DNA from: Arthrobacter sp. OAP107
GTDB taxonomy: Bacteria; Actinomycetota; Actinomycetes; Actinomycetales; Micrococcaceae
NCBI RefSeq assembly: GCF_040546765.1
Contig: NZ_JBEPOK010000001.1
Coordinates: 4,526,001 to 4,590,000 of the forward strand
Reading direction: 5' to 3'
Length of the DNA stretch: 64,000 nucleotides
Below, one piece after another: positions 1 through 7,795 of this stretch (positions within the stretch are counted from its first letter, which is position 1; each line of letters opens with the position of its first letter). Made by a program: the position numbers and the translations under genes. The notes below the pieces were generated by a model. The model ran no database searches. It was not told the DNA's origin and was given only the letters and a program-made list of their open reading frames with translations.

Positions 1-1
1 T

Positions 2-94
2 TTCGCCCGGTCCGGCTTCGACGGACAGGACGTGGACCAGCTCATCCGGATCCTGGGCGACTTCCGCCGGGGCGCCGGTGACTTTACGGACTGA
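2..94 (+). CDS. C-terminal fragment of an unidentified protein (partial)
   Basis: The last 30 codons of a gene enter from the left edge and stop at the TGA at 92-94. The peptide ends QLIRILGDFRRGAGDFTD. An acidic, helix-forming tail of this kind closes many small winged-helix regulators of the MarR type, but the fragment is too short to assign. It converges on the PAS-ANTAR gene with only 6 bases between the stops. Confidence 0.45.
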   Translation, partial: FARSGFDGQDVDQLIRILGDFRRGAGDFTD

Positions 95-100
95 CCGGCA

Positions 101-781
101 TTACGGGCTGGCCGGCTTTACGGGCTGGCGGTCTGCAGGACTTTCAGACGGCCGCCGGAGCTCCTGGACGAACGTGTCCAGCAAGGCCGCCTGCTGCGGG
201 CTGTTGGCGAGCTGCACGAGGTCGGCCGCAGTGCTGGCCACCTTGATGTTGGTGTCCTGGCTGTACTTGGCCAGCAGGTCGAAGGCGGCTTCGGAATCAA
301 TCCGCAGGACGCCCATCAGGATGCCCTTCGCCTGTTCGATGGTGCTCCGCGTGCCAAGGGCGCCCGCAACCGCTTCCCGTGCCGCCCGTTCCGTTTCCCA
401 GTGCAGCGTGCTGGTCAGGTCAACGATGAACCCCTCAACAGCAATGAGCCTTCCGTCCTCCACGAGCGCCTCGCCGGCTGTGAGGACACGGTGTTCCCGC
501 ACGCGCGCATCGATGATGCGGTGGTAGCTGCAGAAGAAGCCGCCCGCCTCGCAGGCCGTCATGAAGATATCGTGGCAGCGGTCTCTGTCGTCCGGGTGCT
601 TGTGGGCATAGAGAAGCTCCACGGTGGGCACCACCTCGCCGCGGCCGTAACCGTGGAGGGTGTACAGCTCATCCGACCATTCCAGCCGGCCGGAGATGGC
701 GTCGTAGTGGAACGTGCCGGCAACGCAATCTGCCGGCCCGAGGGCGCTCGAGTACGCCCGCACGGTTTTCGGAAGGCTCAT
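101..781 (-). CDS. PAS-ANTAR domain RNA-binding antiterminator
   Basis: Predicted cytoplasmic signal-responsive antiterminator. The N-terminal half (about residues 10-125) looks like a PAS fold (LEWSDELYTLHGYGRGEVVP, then HPDDRDR and a VEGFIVDLT end strand). The C-terminal part (about 140-195) matches the ANTAR domain: RSTIEQAKGILMG, then a hydrophobic three-helix bundle with AFDLLAKYSQ. ANTAR domains bind paired hexaloop hairpins in nascent RNA; PAS is the probable sensor. I chose the ATG at 781 over the longer frame (to 820) because AGGA lies about 9 bases upstream. It stands alone, so its RNA targets are not evident from context. Confidence 0.85.
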   Translation of the reverse strand: MSLPKTVRAYSSALGPADCVAGTFHYDAISGRLEWSDELYTLHGYGRGEVVPTVELLYAHKHPDDRDRCHDIFMTACEAGGFFCSYHRIIDARVREHRVLTAGEALVEDGRLIAVEGFIVDLTSTLHWETERAAREAVAGALGTRSTIEQAKGILMGVLRIDSEAAFDLLAKYSQDTNIKVASTAADLVQLANSPQQAALLDTFVQELRRPSESPADRQPVKPASP

Positions 782-798
782 CGCGGGTTCCTGCCGCC

Positions 799-1074
799 CT
801 ACCCGGCCAGCCCCTGGCACTTGAGGGGCACGCGCGCCGACAGGGGGCGAACGGCAGTGTGCGGGCGGGAACCGAAATGGCGGTCCGCCGGTGGGGCGGC
901 CAACTCCTTCACGTGCCCCATGCCGGCGTACTCACGAACAGCGGCAATTCCCTCAACCGCAGCGGCTTTACTGGGAAACGGGCGGGACACGGCCATCACG
1001 GTGCCGTCCGGGGCGGTGAGCTGGAACCTGAATGAAGCCTCTGCGTCAATGAAGAGTTCGAACATGCCAGCCAT
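799..1074 (-). CDS. YegP-like (DUF1508) small protein
   Basis: A 91-residue protein. Residues 4-57 fit one YegP/DUF1508 unit: FELFIDAEASFRFQLTAPDG, a PFPSKAAAVEGIAAVRE helix and a short end strand. E. coli YegP has two such units, this protein one. The tail from about residue 60 is basic and probably disordered. An AGGAGG 5 bases before the ATG fixes the start; a second ATG three codons in is less well spaced. Function of the family is poorly known; stress or RNA-related roles have been suggested. It ends just upstream of the PAS-ANTAR gene, so the two may be cotranscribed. Confidence 0.75.
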   Translation of the reverse strand: MAGMFELFIDAEASFRFQLTAPDGTVMAVSRPFPSKAAAVEGIAAVREYAGMGHVKELAAPPADRHFGSRPHTAVRPLSARVPLKCQGLAG

Positions 1075-1438
1075 TTAGCCCTCCTGGATCCGGGAACACG
1101 GCGTCCGGGACACCGTCGTCGCCGGAAGCAGCTGAGGTTTCTCTCCTTAACCGCTCCCGCGGGTGAGCCGGGGCGGTAATTGAGGAATTTATGAAATTGT
1201 GAACTACTTACCCGCTCTTGGCAAGGCCTGTTCACGGCCGCTGCCGTGCCTTCGAACGCCTGCGGGACGGGCTTGGACGGGCTTCCCGGCAAAGTTCACC
1301 ATGATCCTCGGAGACAGACCGTTCTGTCTCTATACTTAGGTCTGTACGCCTTGGGGGCAGCAGTTTGGCGGGCCGGGCGATGTCCGGCTGCAACATCTGT
1401 CAAGCAAGACCTGTCTAGGAACACTGAAGGGATCCATA
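1075..1438. other. Intergenic region with operator-like palindrome
   Basis: This 364-base gap separates the minus-strand YegP-like gene from the plus-strand arsR-type gene. The clearest content is the palindrome at 1311-1330, followed at once by a TATACT box. I found no convincing ORF or RNA in the remainder. Confidence 0.5.
1311..1330 (+). promoter_or_regulatory. Perfect inverted repeat abutting a -10 box
   Basis: GAGACAGACCGTTCTGTCTC is a perfect 8-bp inverted repeat with a 4-base spacer (CCGT). The TATACT at 1331-1336 that follows directly is a good -10 hexamer, so a bound repressor would block this promoter. The likely controlled gene is the ArsR-type regulator at 1439, which could be autoregulated. 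No clear -35 is visible. Confidence 0.55.
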
Positions 1439-1834
1439 ATGGGTGATATGCCCGACGGCGTGATCCATACCGAGGTCAAGGCGGACCTGTTCAAGTCCAT
1501 GGGCCATCCTGCACGCATCCTGGTCCTGGAGATGCTGGTCAGCGGCCCCGTCACGGTGAGCAACCTGCGGGACTGCACCGGCCTTGAAGCCTCAAACCTT
1601 TCCCAGCACCTCGGCATCCTGCGGCGCCAGCGGCTGATCGTTCCGTCCCGGAAGGACGGCCGCCTGTTCTACGAACTGACGTCTCCGGAAGTACGTGAAG
1701 TCCTCGAAGCAGCCCGCGGCCTGCTGGGCACCATCCTCGACGGCGGCCTGCGGCAGCAGGACGCCGGATCCGTCGCCACCCCCGGCGCGGCGCCGGCTAC
1801 CGCCCTTACACCGGCGGCACGGACCGCAGGCTAG
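1439..1834 (+). CDS. ArsR-family winged-helix regulator
   Basis: A 131-residue DNA-binding protein. Residues about 12-85 are the ArsR winged helix: FKSMGHPARILVLEML, VSNLRDCTGLEASNLSQHLGILRRQ as turn and recognition helix, then the wing RKDGRLFYELTSPEV. The Ala/Pro-rich tail after about 105 is probably disordered. I see no Cys cluster of the ArsR/SmtB metal sites; the only Cys is C43 (DCTG), so the signal may not be a metal. AAGGGA lies 6 bases before the ATG at 1439. A palindrome about 110 bases upstream is the probable operator. No obvious partner gene is adjacent. Confidence 0.85.
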   Translation: MGDMPDGVIHTEVKADLFKSMGHPARILVLEMLVSGPVTVSNLRDCTGLEASNLSQHLGILRRQRLIVPSRKDGRLFYELTSPEVREVLEAARGLLGTILDGGLRQQDAGSVATPGAAPATALTPAARTAG

Positions 1835-1879
1835 CGCGGGCCGGCTCTAGGCGGGATCGTCTTTAGGCGAGAACGGCTT

Positions 1880-2143
1880 TCAGGCGGGATCGGCGACGGC
1901 GGCCGGCGCGGAATGCCCGAAAAGCCAGGCTGCGACGTCGCTCCTCAGCACAAGGTGCGGGCTGCCGGTTCCGCTGACACTTCCGGCCGGAACATAGTAG
2001 CCGCGGCCGCCGCCCGGACCGCCGGCAGCGCGGTCCAGCGCCTCCACGATCCTGCGGCTCAAGTGCCCCTGCGGGCCTGTGGCGTGGATTTCTTCAAGCT
2101 CGGCCGCGGTGAGCCGTCCCAGTACAGCAGCGATGTCGGCCAC
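1880..2143 (-). CDS. Hypothetical small protein
   Basis: I do not recognise this 87-residue protein. It starts VADIAAVLGRLTAAELEEIHAT, contains a Gly-rich hinge (GGPGGGRGYYVP) and ends with a helix DVAAWLFGHSAPAAV. The GTG at 2143 is preceded by AAGGGGA at good spacing, so I prefer it to the TTG at 2161. No signal peptide or membrane segment. It is convergent with the ArsR-type gene. Confidence 0.55.
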   Translation of the reverse strand: MADIAAVLGRLTAAELEEIHATGPQGHLSRRIVEALDRAAGGPGGGRGYYVPAGSVSGTGSPHLVLRSDVAAWLFGHSAPAAVADPA

Positions 2144-2293
2144 GATCGTTCCCCTTTTCAAACGTTTGCCTGAATAAACACTTTTGCCTGAAGTGTAAGG
2201 CTAGGGCATTGCGATTAACTGCGGGTGAAATCCGGGCGGCCATTTTGCGTACAGCCCTGAACTCCCTGGGGCCGAATGGGGGAACGCCTTGAT

Positions 2294-3115
2294 TTAGTAC
2301 AGGAAGATGTCGATCCATGCCCTGTTGTGCGCGTGGAGCAGCACCAGGAACAGCACGAAATCGAACAGCAGGTGCACGCTCACGATGTACGACAGGGACT
2401 TCGTGACGGTGAAGATGCGGGCCTGCAGCAGGGCGAAGGGGTAGATGAAGAACGGCGCCCAGGCCTTGAACCCCAGTTCCCACAGGAAGGAGGTGAACAG
2501 CACGGCCTGCAGCAGGTTGGCCTGCCAGTCCGGCAGGTGCCGGCGCAGCAGTGTGAAGCAGGTGCAGATGAAGAACAGCTCATCCCAGATGCCCAGGGCG
2601 TTGGTGCCGACGAACAGCCGAGCGATGCCCTCGGGGTCATGCACGGCGGGCCAGTTCATGTAGACACCGGTCCGGATCATGTAGACGGGCAGCAGGGCGT
2701 ATCCAATGACCACGACGGCGGGCAGGTACCACTTCTCCGCACGCGTCCATTTCTGCCCGGTCCAAACCGGAAACACCACCGCATGTTCTTTGGTCACGAA
2801 CCGCGAGACGGCGTAGGGGATCCCCACGGCAGCGATCATGGCCGAGCCCATGACGAGCATGTGGGACGTGCTGACGTCGGTGGTGATCGGCACGGCACTG
2901 ATGATGGCCACACCGGCTGCAACCAGCGCGAGGTCGCGGAACAGCAACCGGTCCACCAGCGCTGCCGCCACGAGCGCCGCTGCCAGCAGGGCATAGCCCG
3001 GCAGGCTCTGGTCCAGCGCGAACAGGACAAAGCCTGCCAGCGAGACCATGGCTGCCGGGACAACGCGCAGGGAAGTCCCCTTCACGGTGCGTTCCCCGGT
3101 CAGCCAGGCGCTCAC
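2294..3115 (-). CDS. CPBP-like intramembrane protein (degenerate protease motif)
   Basis: A 273-residue integral membrane protein with about eight hydrophobic segments. The second half resembles CPBP (CaaX protease/bacteriocin-processing) proteins: WDELFFICTCFTLLRRHLP at the place of motif 1, FTSFLWELGF, and HLLFDF as the HxxxN/D motif. The usual EExxxR of motif 1 is replaced by DELFFI, so catalysis is doubtful. Its ATG overlaps the stop of the enoyl-CoA hydratase gene (ATGA), placing it last in the valine-degradation operon, although no metabolic link is apparent. Confidence 0.65.
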   Translation of the reverse strand: MSAWLTGERTVKGTSLRVVPAAMVSLAGFVLFALDQSLPGYALLAAALVAAALVDRLLFRDLALVAAGVAIISAVPITTDVSTSHMLVMGSAMIAAVGIPYAVSRFVTKEHAVVFPVWTGQKWTRAEKWYLPAVVVIGYALLPVYMIRTGVYMNWPAVHDPEGIARLFVGTNALGIWDELFFICTCFTLLRRHLPDWQANLLQAVLFTSFLWELGFKAWAPFFIYPFALLQARIFTVTKSLSYIVSVHLLFDFVLFLVLLHAHNRAWIDIFLY

Positions 3116-3891
3116 CGGTGCCTGAACTCCGGCTGGCGCTTCTCGGCGAAAGCAGCCATGCCTTCCTTCTGGTCCTCGGAGGCGAAGAGCGAATGGAAGA
3201 GCCGCCGCTCAAACAGCACGCCCTGTGCCAGCCCCGTCTCGAAGGCCGCGTTGACGGCTTCCTTGGCCAGCATGGCGGCCGGCTTCGACTTGGACGCGAT
3301 GACCTCCGCGGCCTTCAGCGCCTCCTCCACGGTATCGGCGGCGGGAACCACCCGTGCCACCAGGCCTGAACGTTCTGCCTCGTCAGCGTCAATGAACCGG
3401 CCGGTAAGGATCATGTCCATCGCCTTGGCCTTGCCCACCGCGCGGGTCAGCCGCTGGGAGCCGCCCATGCCCGGCACAACGCCGAGGTTGATCTCGGGCT
3501 GGCCGAATTTGGCGTTGTCGCCGGCGATGATGAAGTCGCACATCATGGCCAGCTCGCAGCCGCCGCCCAGCGCGAAGCCGGACACGGCCGCGATCAGCGG
3601 AATGCGCAGCCGGGTGAGGTCCTCCCACCCGCGGAACCAGTCGGCGTCGTACATCTCCAGGAAGCCCTTGTCCGCCATCTCCTTGATGTCGGCGCCCGCA
3701 GCGAAGGCCTTTCCCGAGCCGGTGATCACGACGGCGCCAACGCCGGGATCGGTGTCCATGGCTGAAACCGCGGACACCACTTCCTCCAAGGTGGTCCTGT
3801 CCAGGGCGTTCAGCGCCTGGGGCCGGTTCAGGGTGACAAGGCCAACGCGCCCGCGGCGCTCCGCCAGAATGTTCCTGTACTCGTGCGTCAT
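3112..3891 (-). CDS. Enoyl-CoA hydratase
   Basis: A crotonase-fold enzyme of 259 residues that adds water across the double bond of 2-enoyl-CoAs. Oxyanion-hole segments FAAGADIKEM and GFALGGGCELA are present. Both catalytic glutamates of true hydratases are there: E113 (in GGGCE) and E133 (in GQPEINLG). The position after mmsB suggests it hydrates methacrylyl-CoA in valine breakdown or related branched enoyl-CoAs. An 18-bp tandem repeat fills the gap to mmsB. Its stop overlaps the next gene by 4 bases. Confidence 0.92.
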   Translation of the reverse strand: MTHEYRNILAERRGRVGLVTLNRPQALNALDRTTLEEVVSAVSAMDTDPGVGAVVITGSGKAFAAGADIKEMADKGFLEMYDADWFRGWEDLTRLRIPLIAAVSGFALGGGCELAMMCDFIIAGDNAKFGQPEINLGVVPGMGGSQRLTRAVGKAKAMDMILTGRFIDADEAERSGLVARVVPAADTVEEALKAAEVIASKSKPAAMLAKEAVNAAFETGLAQGVLFERRLFHSLFASEDQKEGMAAFAEKRQPEFRHR

Positions 3892-3911
3892 CCATGCCCC
3901 TCACGTGGTTG

Positions 3912-3960
3912 GTGCGTCCTGAAAAGCCAGTGCGTCCTGAAAAGCCAGTGCGTCCTGAAA
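3912..3960 (-). repeat. 18-bp tandem repeat, 2.7 copies
   Basis: GTGCGTCCTGAAAAGCCA occurs at 3912-3929 and 3930-3947 without change, and its first 13 bases again at 3948-3960. The array lies between the stop of mmsB and the start of the enoyl-CoA hydratase gene, in the leader of the latter. Length variation by slippage would change the spacing between the two cistrons. Confidence 0.9.
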
Positions 3961-3966
3961 CTAAGC

Positions 3967-4905
3967 CTACTGTCCTGACTTGTCCCGGATGTCGGTGATG
4001 ATGCCGGAAAAATCCCGGCCGGCCCCGCCTTCCGCGGCAAAGGCATCGTAGATTTCGGAGGCCAGCGGGCCCATCCGGGCGGCGACCCCGGTGGACCGAA
4101 GGGCGTTCAGTGCAAGCCGGAGGTCCTTGGCCATCAGGGCTCCGGCGAAGCCCGGCTGATAGTCGCGGTTGGCCGGGCTGGTGGGCACCGGCCCGGGGAC
4201 CGGGCAGTTGGTGGTGAGCGCCCAGCACTGCCCCGACGCCGCGGACGCGACGTCGAAGAGAGCCTGGTGCGTCAGTCCCAGCTTCTCCCCGAGCACGAAC
4301 GCCTCGCTGACGGCGATCATCGAGACGCCCAGGATGAGGTTGTTGCAGACCTTGGCGGCCTGGCCGGCGCCGTGCTCTCCGCACAGCACGGCGCGTTTGC
4401 CCATGACGTCGAACAGCGGCCGCACCGTCTCGAAGTCCTCCGGCAGCGCGCCCACCATGAAGGTCAGCGTGCCCGCCTCTGCGCCCACCACGCCGCCGGA
4501 AACCGGTGCGTCCACGGAGCGGTGACCGGCGTCGAGGGCCAGACGGGCCGCTTCCCGCGCCTCGTCCACGTTGATGGTGGAACAGTCCAGGAACATGGTG
4601 TTCGGCGCCGCGGCGGCCAGCAGTCCAGGGTCCCCGTTCGCGCCCCGGTACGCGTCCAGCACATGCTGCCCGCTCGGGAACATGGTAAGTACCACGTCCG
4701 CTCCCGGGATGGTTTCCGCGGCACTCGCGGCGGTGGGGATGCCGTGCTGGCGCGCGGCGTCCAGCGCGGCGGGCACCACATCAAAGCCGATGACCTCATA
4801 GCCTGCCTTGACCAGGTTGACCGCCATGGGACCGCCCATGTGGCCGAGCCCCAGGAAGGCTATGCGCGGTTTTGCTTCTTCAGGGGTGGTTGATTCTTCA
4901 GGCAT
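3967..4905 (-). CDS. mmsB: 3-hydroxyisobutyrate dehydrogenase
   Basis: Oxidises 3-hydroxyisobutyrate to methylmalonate semialdehyde with NAD+ in valine degradation. The protein has 312 residues: an N-terminal Rossmann domain with GLGHMG (19-24), the substrate segments DCSTINV (106-112) and APVSGGVVGAEAG (132-144), and the catalytic lysine K184 in GQAAKVCNN, followed by the all-helical domain of the family. I start at the ATG at 4905, preceded by AGGGAG 7 bases upstream; it overlaps the hydrolase gene by 8 bases, so the two are translationally coupled. The longer frame to 4956 adds unconserved residues. Confidence 0.93.
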   Translation of the reverse strand: MPEESTTPEEAKPRIAFLGLGHMGGPMAVNLVKAGYEVIGFDVVPAALDAARQHGIPTAASAAETIPGADVVLTMFPSGQHVLDAYRGANGDPGLLAAAAPNTMFLDCSTINVDEAREAARLALDAGHRSVDAPVSGGVVGAEAGTLTFMVGALPEDFETVRPLFDVMGKRAVLCGEHGAGQAAKVCNNLILGVSMIAVSEAFVLGEKLGLTHQALFDVASAASGQCWALTTNCPVPGPVPTSPANRDYQPGFAGALMAKDLRLALNALRSTGVAARMGPLASEIYDAFAAEGGAGRDFSGIITDIRDKSGQ

Positions 4906-6031
4906 GGTCCGGCTCCCTTTCCCACAGCACGAGTTCCCGGTCCCCCAACGGGGCAAAGTACCGCTCGACGTCGTCCGCGTGCACTTCCTGCAGCGTGGCC
5001 GGCCGCCACTGGGGGTTGCGGTCCTTGTCCACCACCTGCGCCCGGATCCCCTCGCGGAAGTCCGGTCCGGCGAGGCAATGCAGCCCCACCCGGTACTCCT
5101 CGGCCAGCACCTGGTCGAGCGACAGCCCGTTCGACCGGCGCAGCGACGCGAGGGTCACCTTGACCGCGGTGGGCGACTTCGCCTCGATGGTGTCTGCGGC
5201 TGCCGCGGCCTCCCCGCCCGCGGCGCGCAGCCGCCGGACGATCTCCTCGGCGTCGTCCGTTGCATAGCAGGCGTCAATCCAGTCCCGCTGCGTCTCCAGC
5301 GCCGAACTGGGCGGCTTTTCGGCAAAGCGTACGACGGCGTCTTCGGCACTTTCGTTTTCCAGCGCCACCGCAAGGTCGGCGAGGCTGCCCGACGGGACAA
5401 AATGGTCCGCAAGCCCCAGGAACAGCGCATCCGGCCCGGTCAGGTGGGCGCCGGTGAGGGCGGCGTGGGTGCCCGTCTCCCCGGGTGAGCGTGACAGCAG
5501 AAGTGTGCCGCCGACGTCGGGCACGAACCCGATGGTGGTCTCCGGCATCCCGGTCCGTGTCCGCTCGGTGACGATCCGGAGGGAGCCGTGCGCGGAGATG
5601 CCCACGCCGCCGCCCAGCACCAGGCCGTCCATGAACGCCACGTAGGGCTTGGGGAACTTCTCGATGAGCGAGTTCAGCCGGTATTCGTCCGCCCAGAAGC
5701 CGGCCGTTTCGTCGCCGCCGGCGAGGATGTCCCGGTAGATGGCCACGATGTCCCCGCCCGCGCACAGTCCGCGGTCCCCGGCGCCCTGGACGAGCACCGT
5801 GGCCACGGTGTCATCGTCCGCCCAGGCGGTGAGCTGCGCCAGCACCGCGGTGACCATGCCGGCCGTGAGCGCGTTGACTGCCTTGGGCCGGTTGAGCGTC
5901 ACCACGCCCAGCTTGCCCCGCTGTTCGAACAGCACCTCTTGGTCGGGAACCGCGTCCTGTTCCGGGGGGGCAGGTTCTGACGGTACTGGTTCTGCGGGTG
6001 CAGGCGTCCGGTTCGGGGCAGGGTCAGTCAT
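4898..6031 (-). CDS. 3-hydroxyisobutyryl-CoA hydrolase
   Basis: Crotonase-superfamily thioesterase of 377 residues that releases free 3-hydroxyisobutyrate from its CoA ester, the step before MmsB. The family features are present: LCAGGDIVAIYRD, GLVLGGGVGISAHG, and the acid pair E164 and D172 in MPETTIGFVPDVGG. The C-terminal half (about 210-370) is the helical extension that separates hydrolases from the shorter hydratases. The first 30 residues are a Pro/Glu-rich tail, probably disordered. Start and mmsA stop share one base (TGATG). Confidence 0.92.
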   Translation of the reverse strand: MTDPAPNRTPAPAEPVPSEPAPPEQDAVPDQEVLFEQRGKLGVVTLNRPKAVNALTAGMVTAVLAQLTAWADDDTVATVLVQGAGDRGLCAGGDIVAIYRDILAGGDETAGFWADEYRLNSLIEKFPKPYVAFMDGLVLGGGVGISAHGSLRIVTERTRTGMPETTIGFVPDVGGTLLLSRSPGETGTHAALTGAHLTGPDALFLGLADHFVPSGSLADLAVALENESAEDAVVRFAEKPPSSALETQRDWIDACYATDDAEEIVRRLRAAGGEAAAAADTIEAKSPTAVKVTLASLRRSNGLSLDQVLAEEYRVGLHCLAGPDFREGIRAQVVDKDRNPQWRPATLQEVHADDVERYFAPLGDRELVLWEREPDHA

Positions 6032-7530
6032 CAGCTTCCTTCCGGCATGATGAAGCTGGCGCCCTGCCGGATACCGGAGGGCCAGCGCGAGGTCACGGTC
6101 TTGGTCTTGGTGTAGAAGCGGAACGCATCGGCGCCGTGCTGGTTGAGGTCGCCGAACCCGGACGCCTTCCAGCCGCCGAAGGTGTAGTAGGCAATGGGCA
6201 CCGGAATGGGGACGTTGATGCCAACCATGCCCACCTGCACCCGGCTGGCGAAGTCCCGGGCGGCATCCCCGTCACGGGTGAAGATGGCCACACCGTTGCC
6301 AAACTCGTTCTCGCTGCAGAGCCGCAGGGCCTCGTCATAGTCGGACGCGCGGAGAACGCTGAGCACGGGGCCGAAGATCTCCTCGCGGTAGATCTTCATG
6401 TCCTTGGTGACGTTGTCGAACAGCGTGGGGCCAACCCAGAAACCGCCCTCGTACCCGTCGACGGCCAGGCCGCGGCCGTCAACCAGGAGTGAGGCGCCCT
6501 CCTCCTCGCCGGACTTGATGTAACCCTCGATCCGTTCCTTGGCGGCTGGCGTCACCACCGGCCCGAAGTCGGAGTCCTTGGCCGTGCTGTGGCCCACTTT
6601 GAGTGATTTGATCCGCTCCTGCAGCCGTGCCACAAGGTCGTTCGCGGTCTTCTCCCCCACGGGGACAGCCACGGAAACTGCCATGCAGCGTTCGCCGGCT
6701 GACCCGTAACCGGCCCCGATCAGGGCATCGGCGGCCATGTCCAGGTCTGCGTCGGGCATGATCACCATGTGGTTCTTGGCGCCGCCGAAGCACTGCGCCC
6801 GCTTGCCGTGGGCGGCCGCCGTCGCGTAGATGTACTGCGCAATAGGGGTGGAACCCACGAAACCGATCGCCTTGACGCGTTCATCCTCGAGGAGCGCGTC
6901 CACGGCCTCCTTGTCACCGTTGACCACGTTGAAGACGCCGTCCGGCACCCCTGCCTGGGAATAGAGCTCGGCCAGCCGCAGCGGCACGGAAGGATCGCGT
7001 TCGGACGGCTTAAGGATGAAGGCGTTGCCGGCCGCGAGCGCCGGGCCGGACTTCCACAACGGGATCATGGCAGGAAAGTTGAACGGCGTAATGCCGGCAA
7101 CAACGCCCAGCGGCTGGCGCATGGAGTGCACGTCGATGCCCGAGCCGGCGTCATCGGAGAATTCGCCCTTGAGCAGGTGCGGGGCACCGGCCGCGAACTC
7201 CACCACCTCGATGCCGCGCTGGATGTCGCCCCTGGCATCGGGGAGGGTCTTTCCGTGTTCCGACGAGAGAAGGGCGGCGAGCTCGTCCATGTTCTCGTTG
7301 ACGAGATCCACGAACTTGAGCAGGATGCGGCCGCGCCGCTGGGCGTTCATGGCGCCCCACTCCGGCTGGGCCTTCTCGGCGTTCGCGACCGCATTGCGGA
7401 CTTCCTCCGCGGCCGCCAGCGGCACCTTGGCCTGGACCTCCCCGGTGCAGGGATCAAAGACGTCGCCGTACCGGCCGGACGTGCCGTCGACCCGCCTGCC
7501 GCCAATGTAGTGGGAAAGTTCGCGAACCAT
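6031..7530 (-). CDS. mmsA: Methylmalonate-semialdehyde dehydrogenase (CoA-acylating)
   Basis: Converts methylmalonate semialdehyde (and malonate semialdehyde) with CoA and NAD+ to propionyl-CoA (or acetyl-CoA). The 499-residue protein is a full-length aldehyde dehydrogenase: TPFNFPAMIPLW, KPSERDPSVP, FVGSTPIAQYIY, catalytic C282 in GERCMAVS and EEIFGPVLSVL. YIGGRRVDGTSG at the N-terminus and the family-specific FGGAKNHMVIMPDAD fit MmsA. It is the first gene of the five-gene valine operon; a 14-bp palindrome lies 15-28 bases before its ATG. Confidence 0.95.
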   Translation of the reverse strand: MVRELSHYIGGRRVDGTSGRYGDVFDPCTGEVQAKVPLAAAEEVRNAVANAEKAQPEWGAMNAQRRGRILLKFVDLVNENMDELAALLSSEHGKTLPDARGDIQRGIEVVEFAAGAPHLLKGEFSDDAGSGIDVHSMRQPLGVVAGITPFNFPAMIPLWKSGPALAAGNAFILKPSERDPSVPLRLAELYSQAGVPDGVFNVVNGDKEAVDALLEDERVKAIGFVGSTPIAQYIYATAAAHGKRAQCFGGAKNHMVIMPDADLDMAADALIGAGYGSAGERCMAVSVAVPVGEKTANDLVARLQERIKSLKVGHSTAKDSDFGPVVTPAAKERIEGYIKSGEEEGASLLVDGRGLAVDGYEGGFWVGPTLFDNVTKDMKIYREEIFGPVLSVLRASDYDEALRLCSENEFGNGVAIFTRDGDAARDFASRVQVGMVGINVPIPVPIAYYTFGGWKASGFGDLNQHGADAFRFYTKTKTVTSRWPSGIRQGASFIMPEGS

Positions 7531-7544
7531 GGATGCTCCTTTGC

Positions 7545-7558
7545 ATGACCCCGGTCAT
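7545..7558. promoter_or_regulatory. Palindromic operator candidate before mmsA
   Basis: ATGACC-CC-GGTCAT is a perfect 6-bp inverted repeat with a 2-base centre, immediately upstream of the mmsA start and ribosome binding site. Its position suits a repressor site for the valine operon. No regulator gene is adjacent. Confidence 0.5.
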
Positions 7559-7645
7559 CTTTGCTGCTGAATCTACTCGGACTTCCTACTAATTTCCAGA
7601 GTCCCTCGGGTGGGGCCTGGCAGCCATGGCGGGTTACCGCCACCG

Positions 7646-7723
7646 GAGGGCACTTTGATGCGCAAATGGCACTTCCGGGCGCCGAATCCCGGCGTGTCCC
7701 GCGCCAAAGTGCCCCGTTTCGGC
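7646..7723 (+). repeat. Dispersed intergenic palindrome, copy 1
   Basis: One of three related intergenic elements in this window. The arms are AGGGCACTTTG (7647-7657) and CAAAGTGCCCC (7705-7715), 69 bases end to end, with an internal CGGCGTGTCCCGC block. It lies between the divergent mmsA and xthA genes. Copies 2 and 3 are at 35181-35260 and 21293-21372. Confidence 0.8.
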
Positions 7724-7783
7724 CGCCGTTCACACAGTGCCACAGCGCCGTCCGCCGGGAGTCCCATCTGCGGCCAAGTTCGG

Positions 7784-7789
7784 TAAGTT
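7784..7789 (+). promoter_or_regulatory. -10 box for a leaderless xthA transcript
   Basis: TAAGTT ends six bases before the GTG start of xthA, the spacing that puts transcription start at the start codon. No Shine-Dalgarno sequence precedes the GTG, which fits leaderless translation. Confidence 0.5.
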
Positions 7790-7795
7790 AGGACT

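Noticed and set aside
2276..3922. Very long open frame antisense to the CPBP-like and enoyl-CoA hydratase genes
   Set aside because: It runs across two well-supported genes and has an His/Gln/Arg-rich composition typical of the opposite strand in high-GC DNA.
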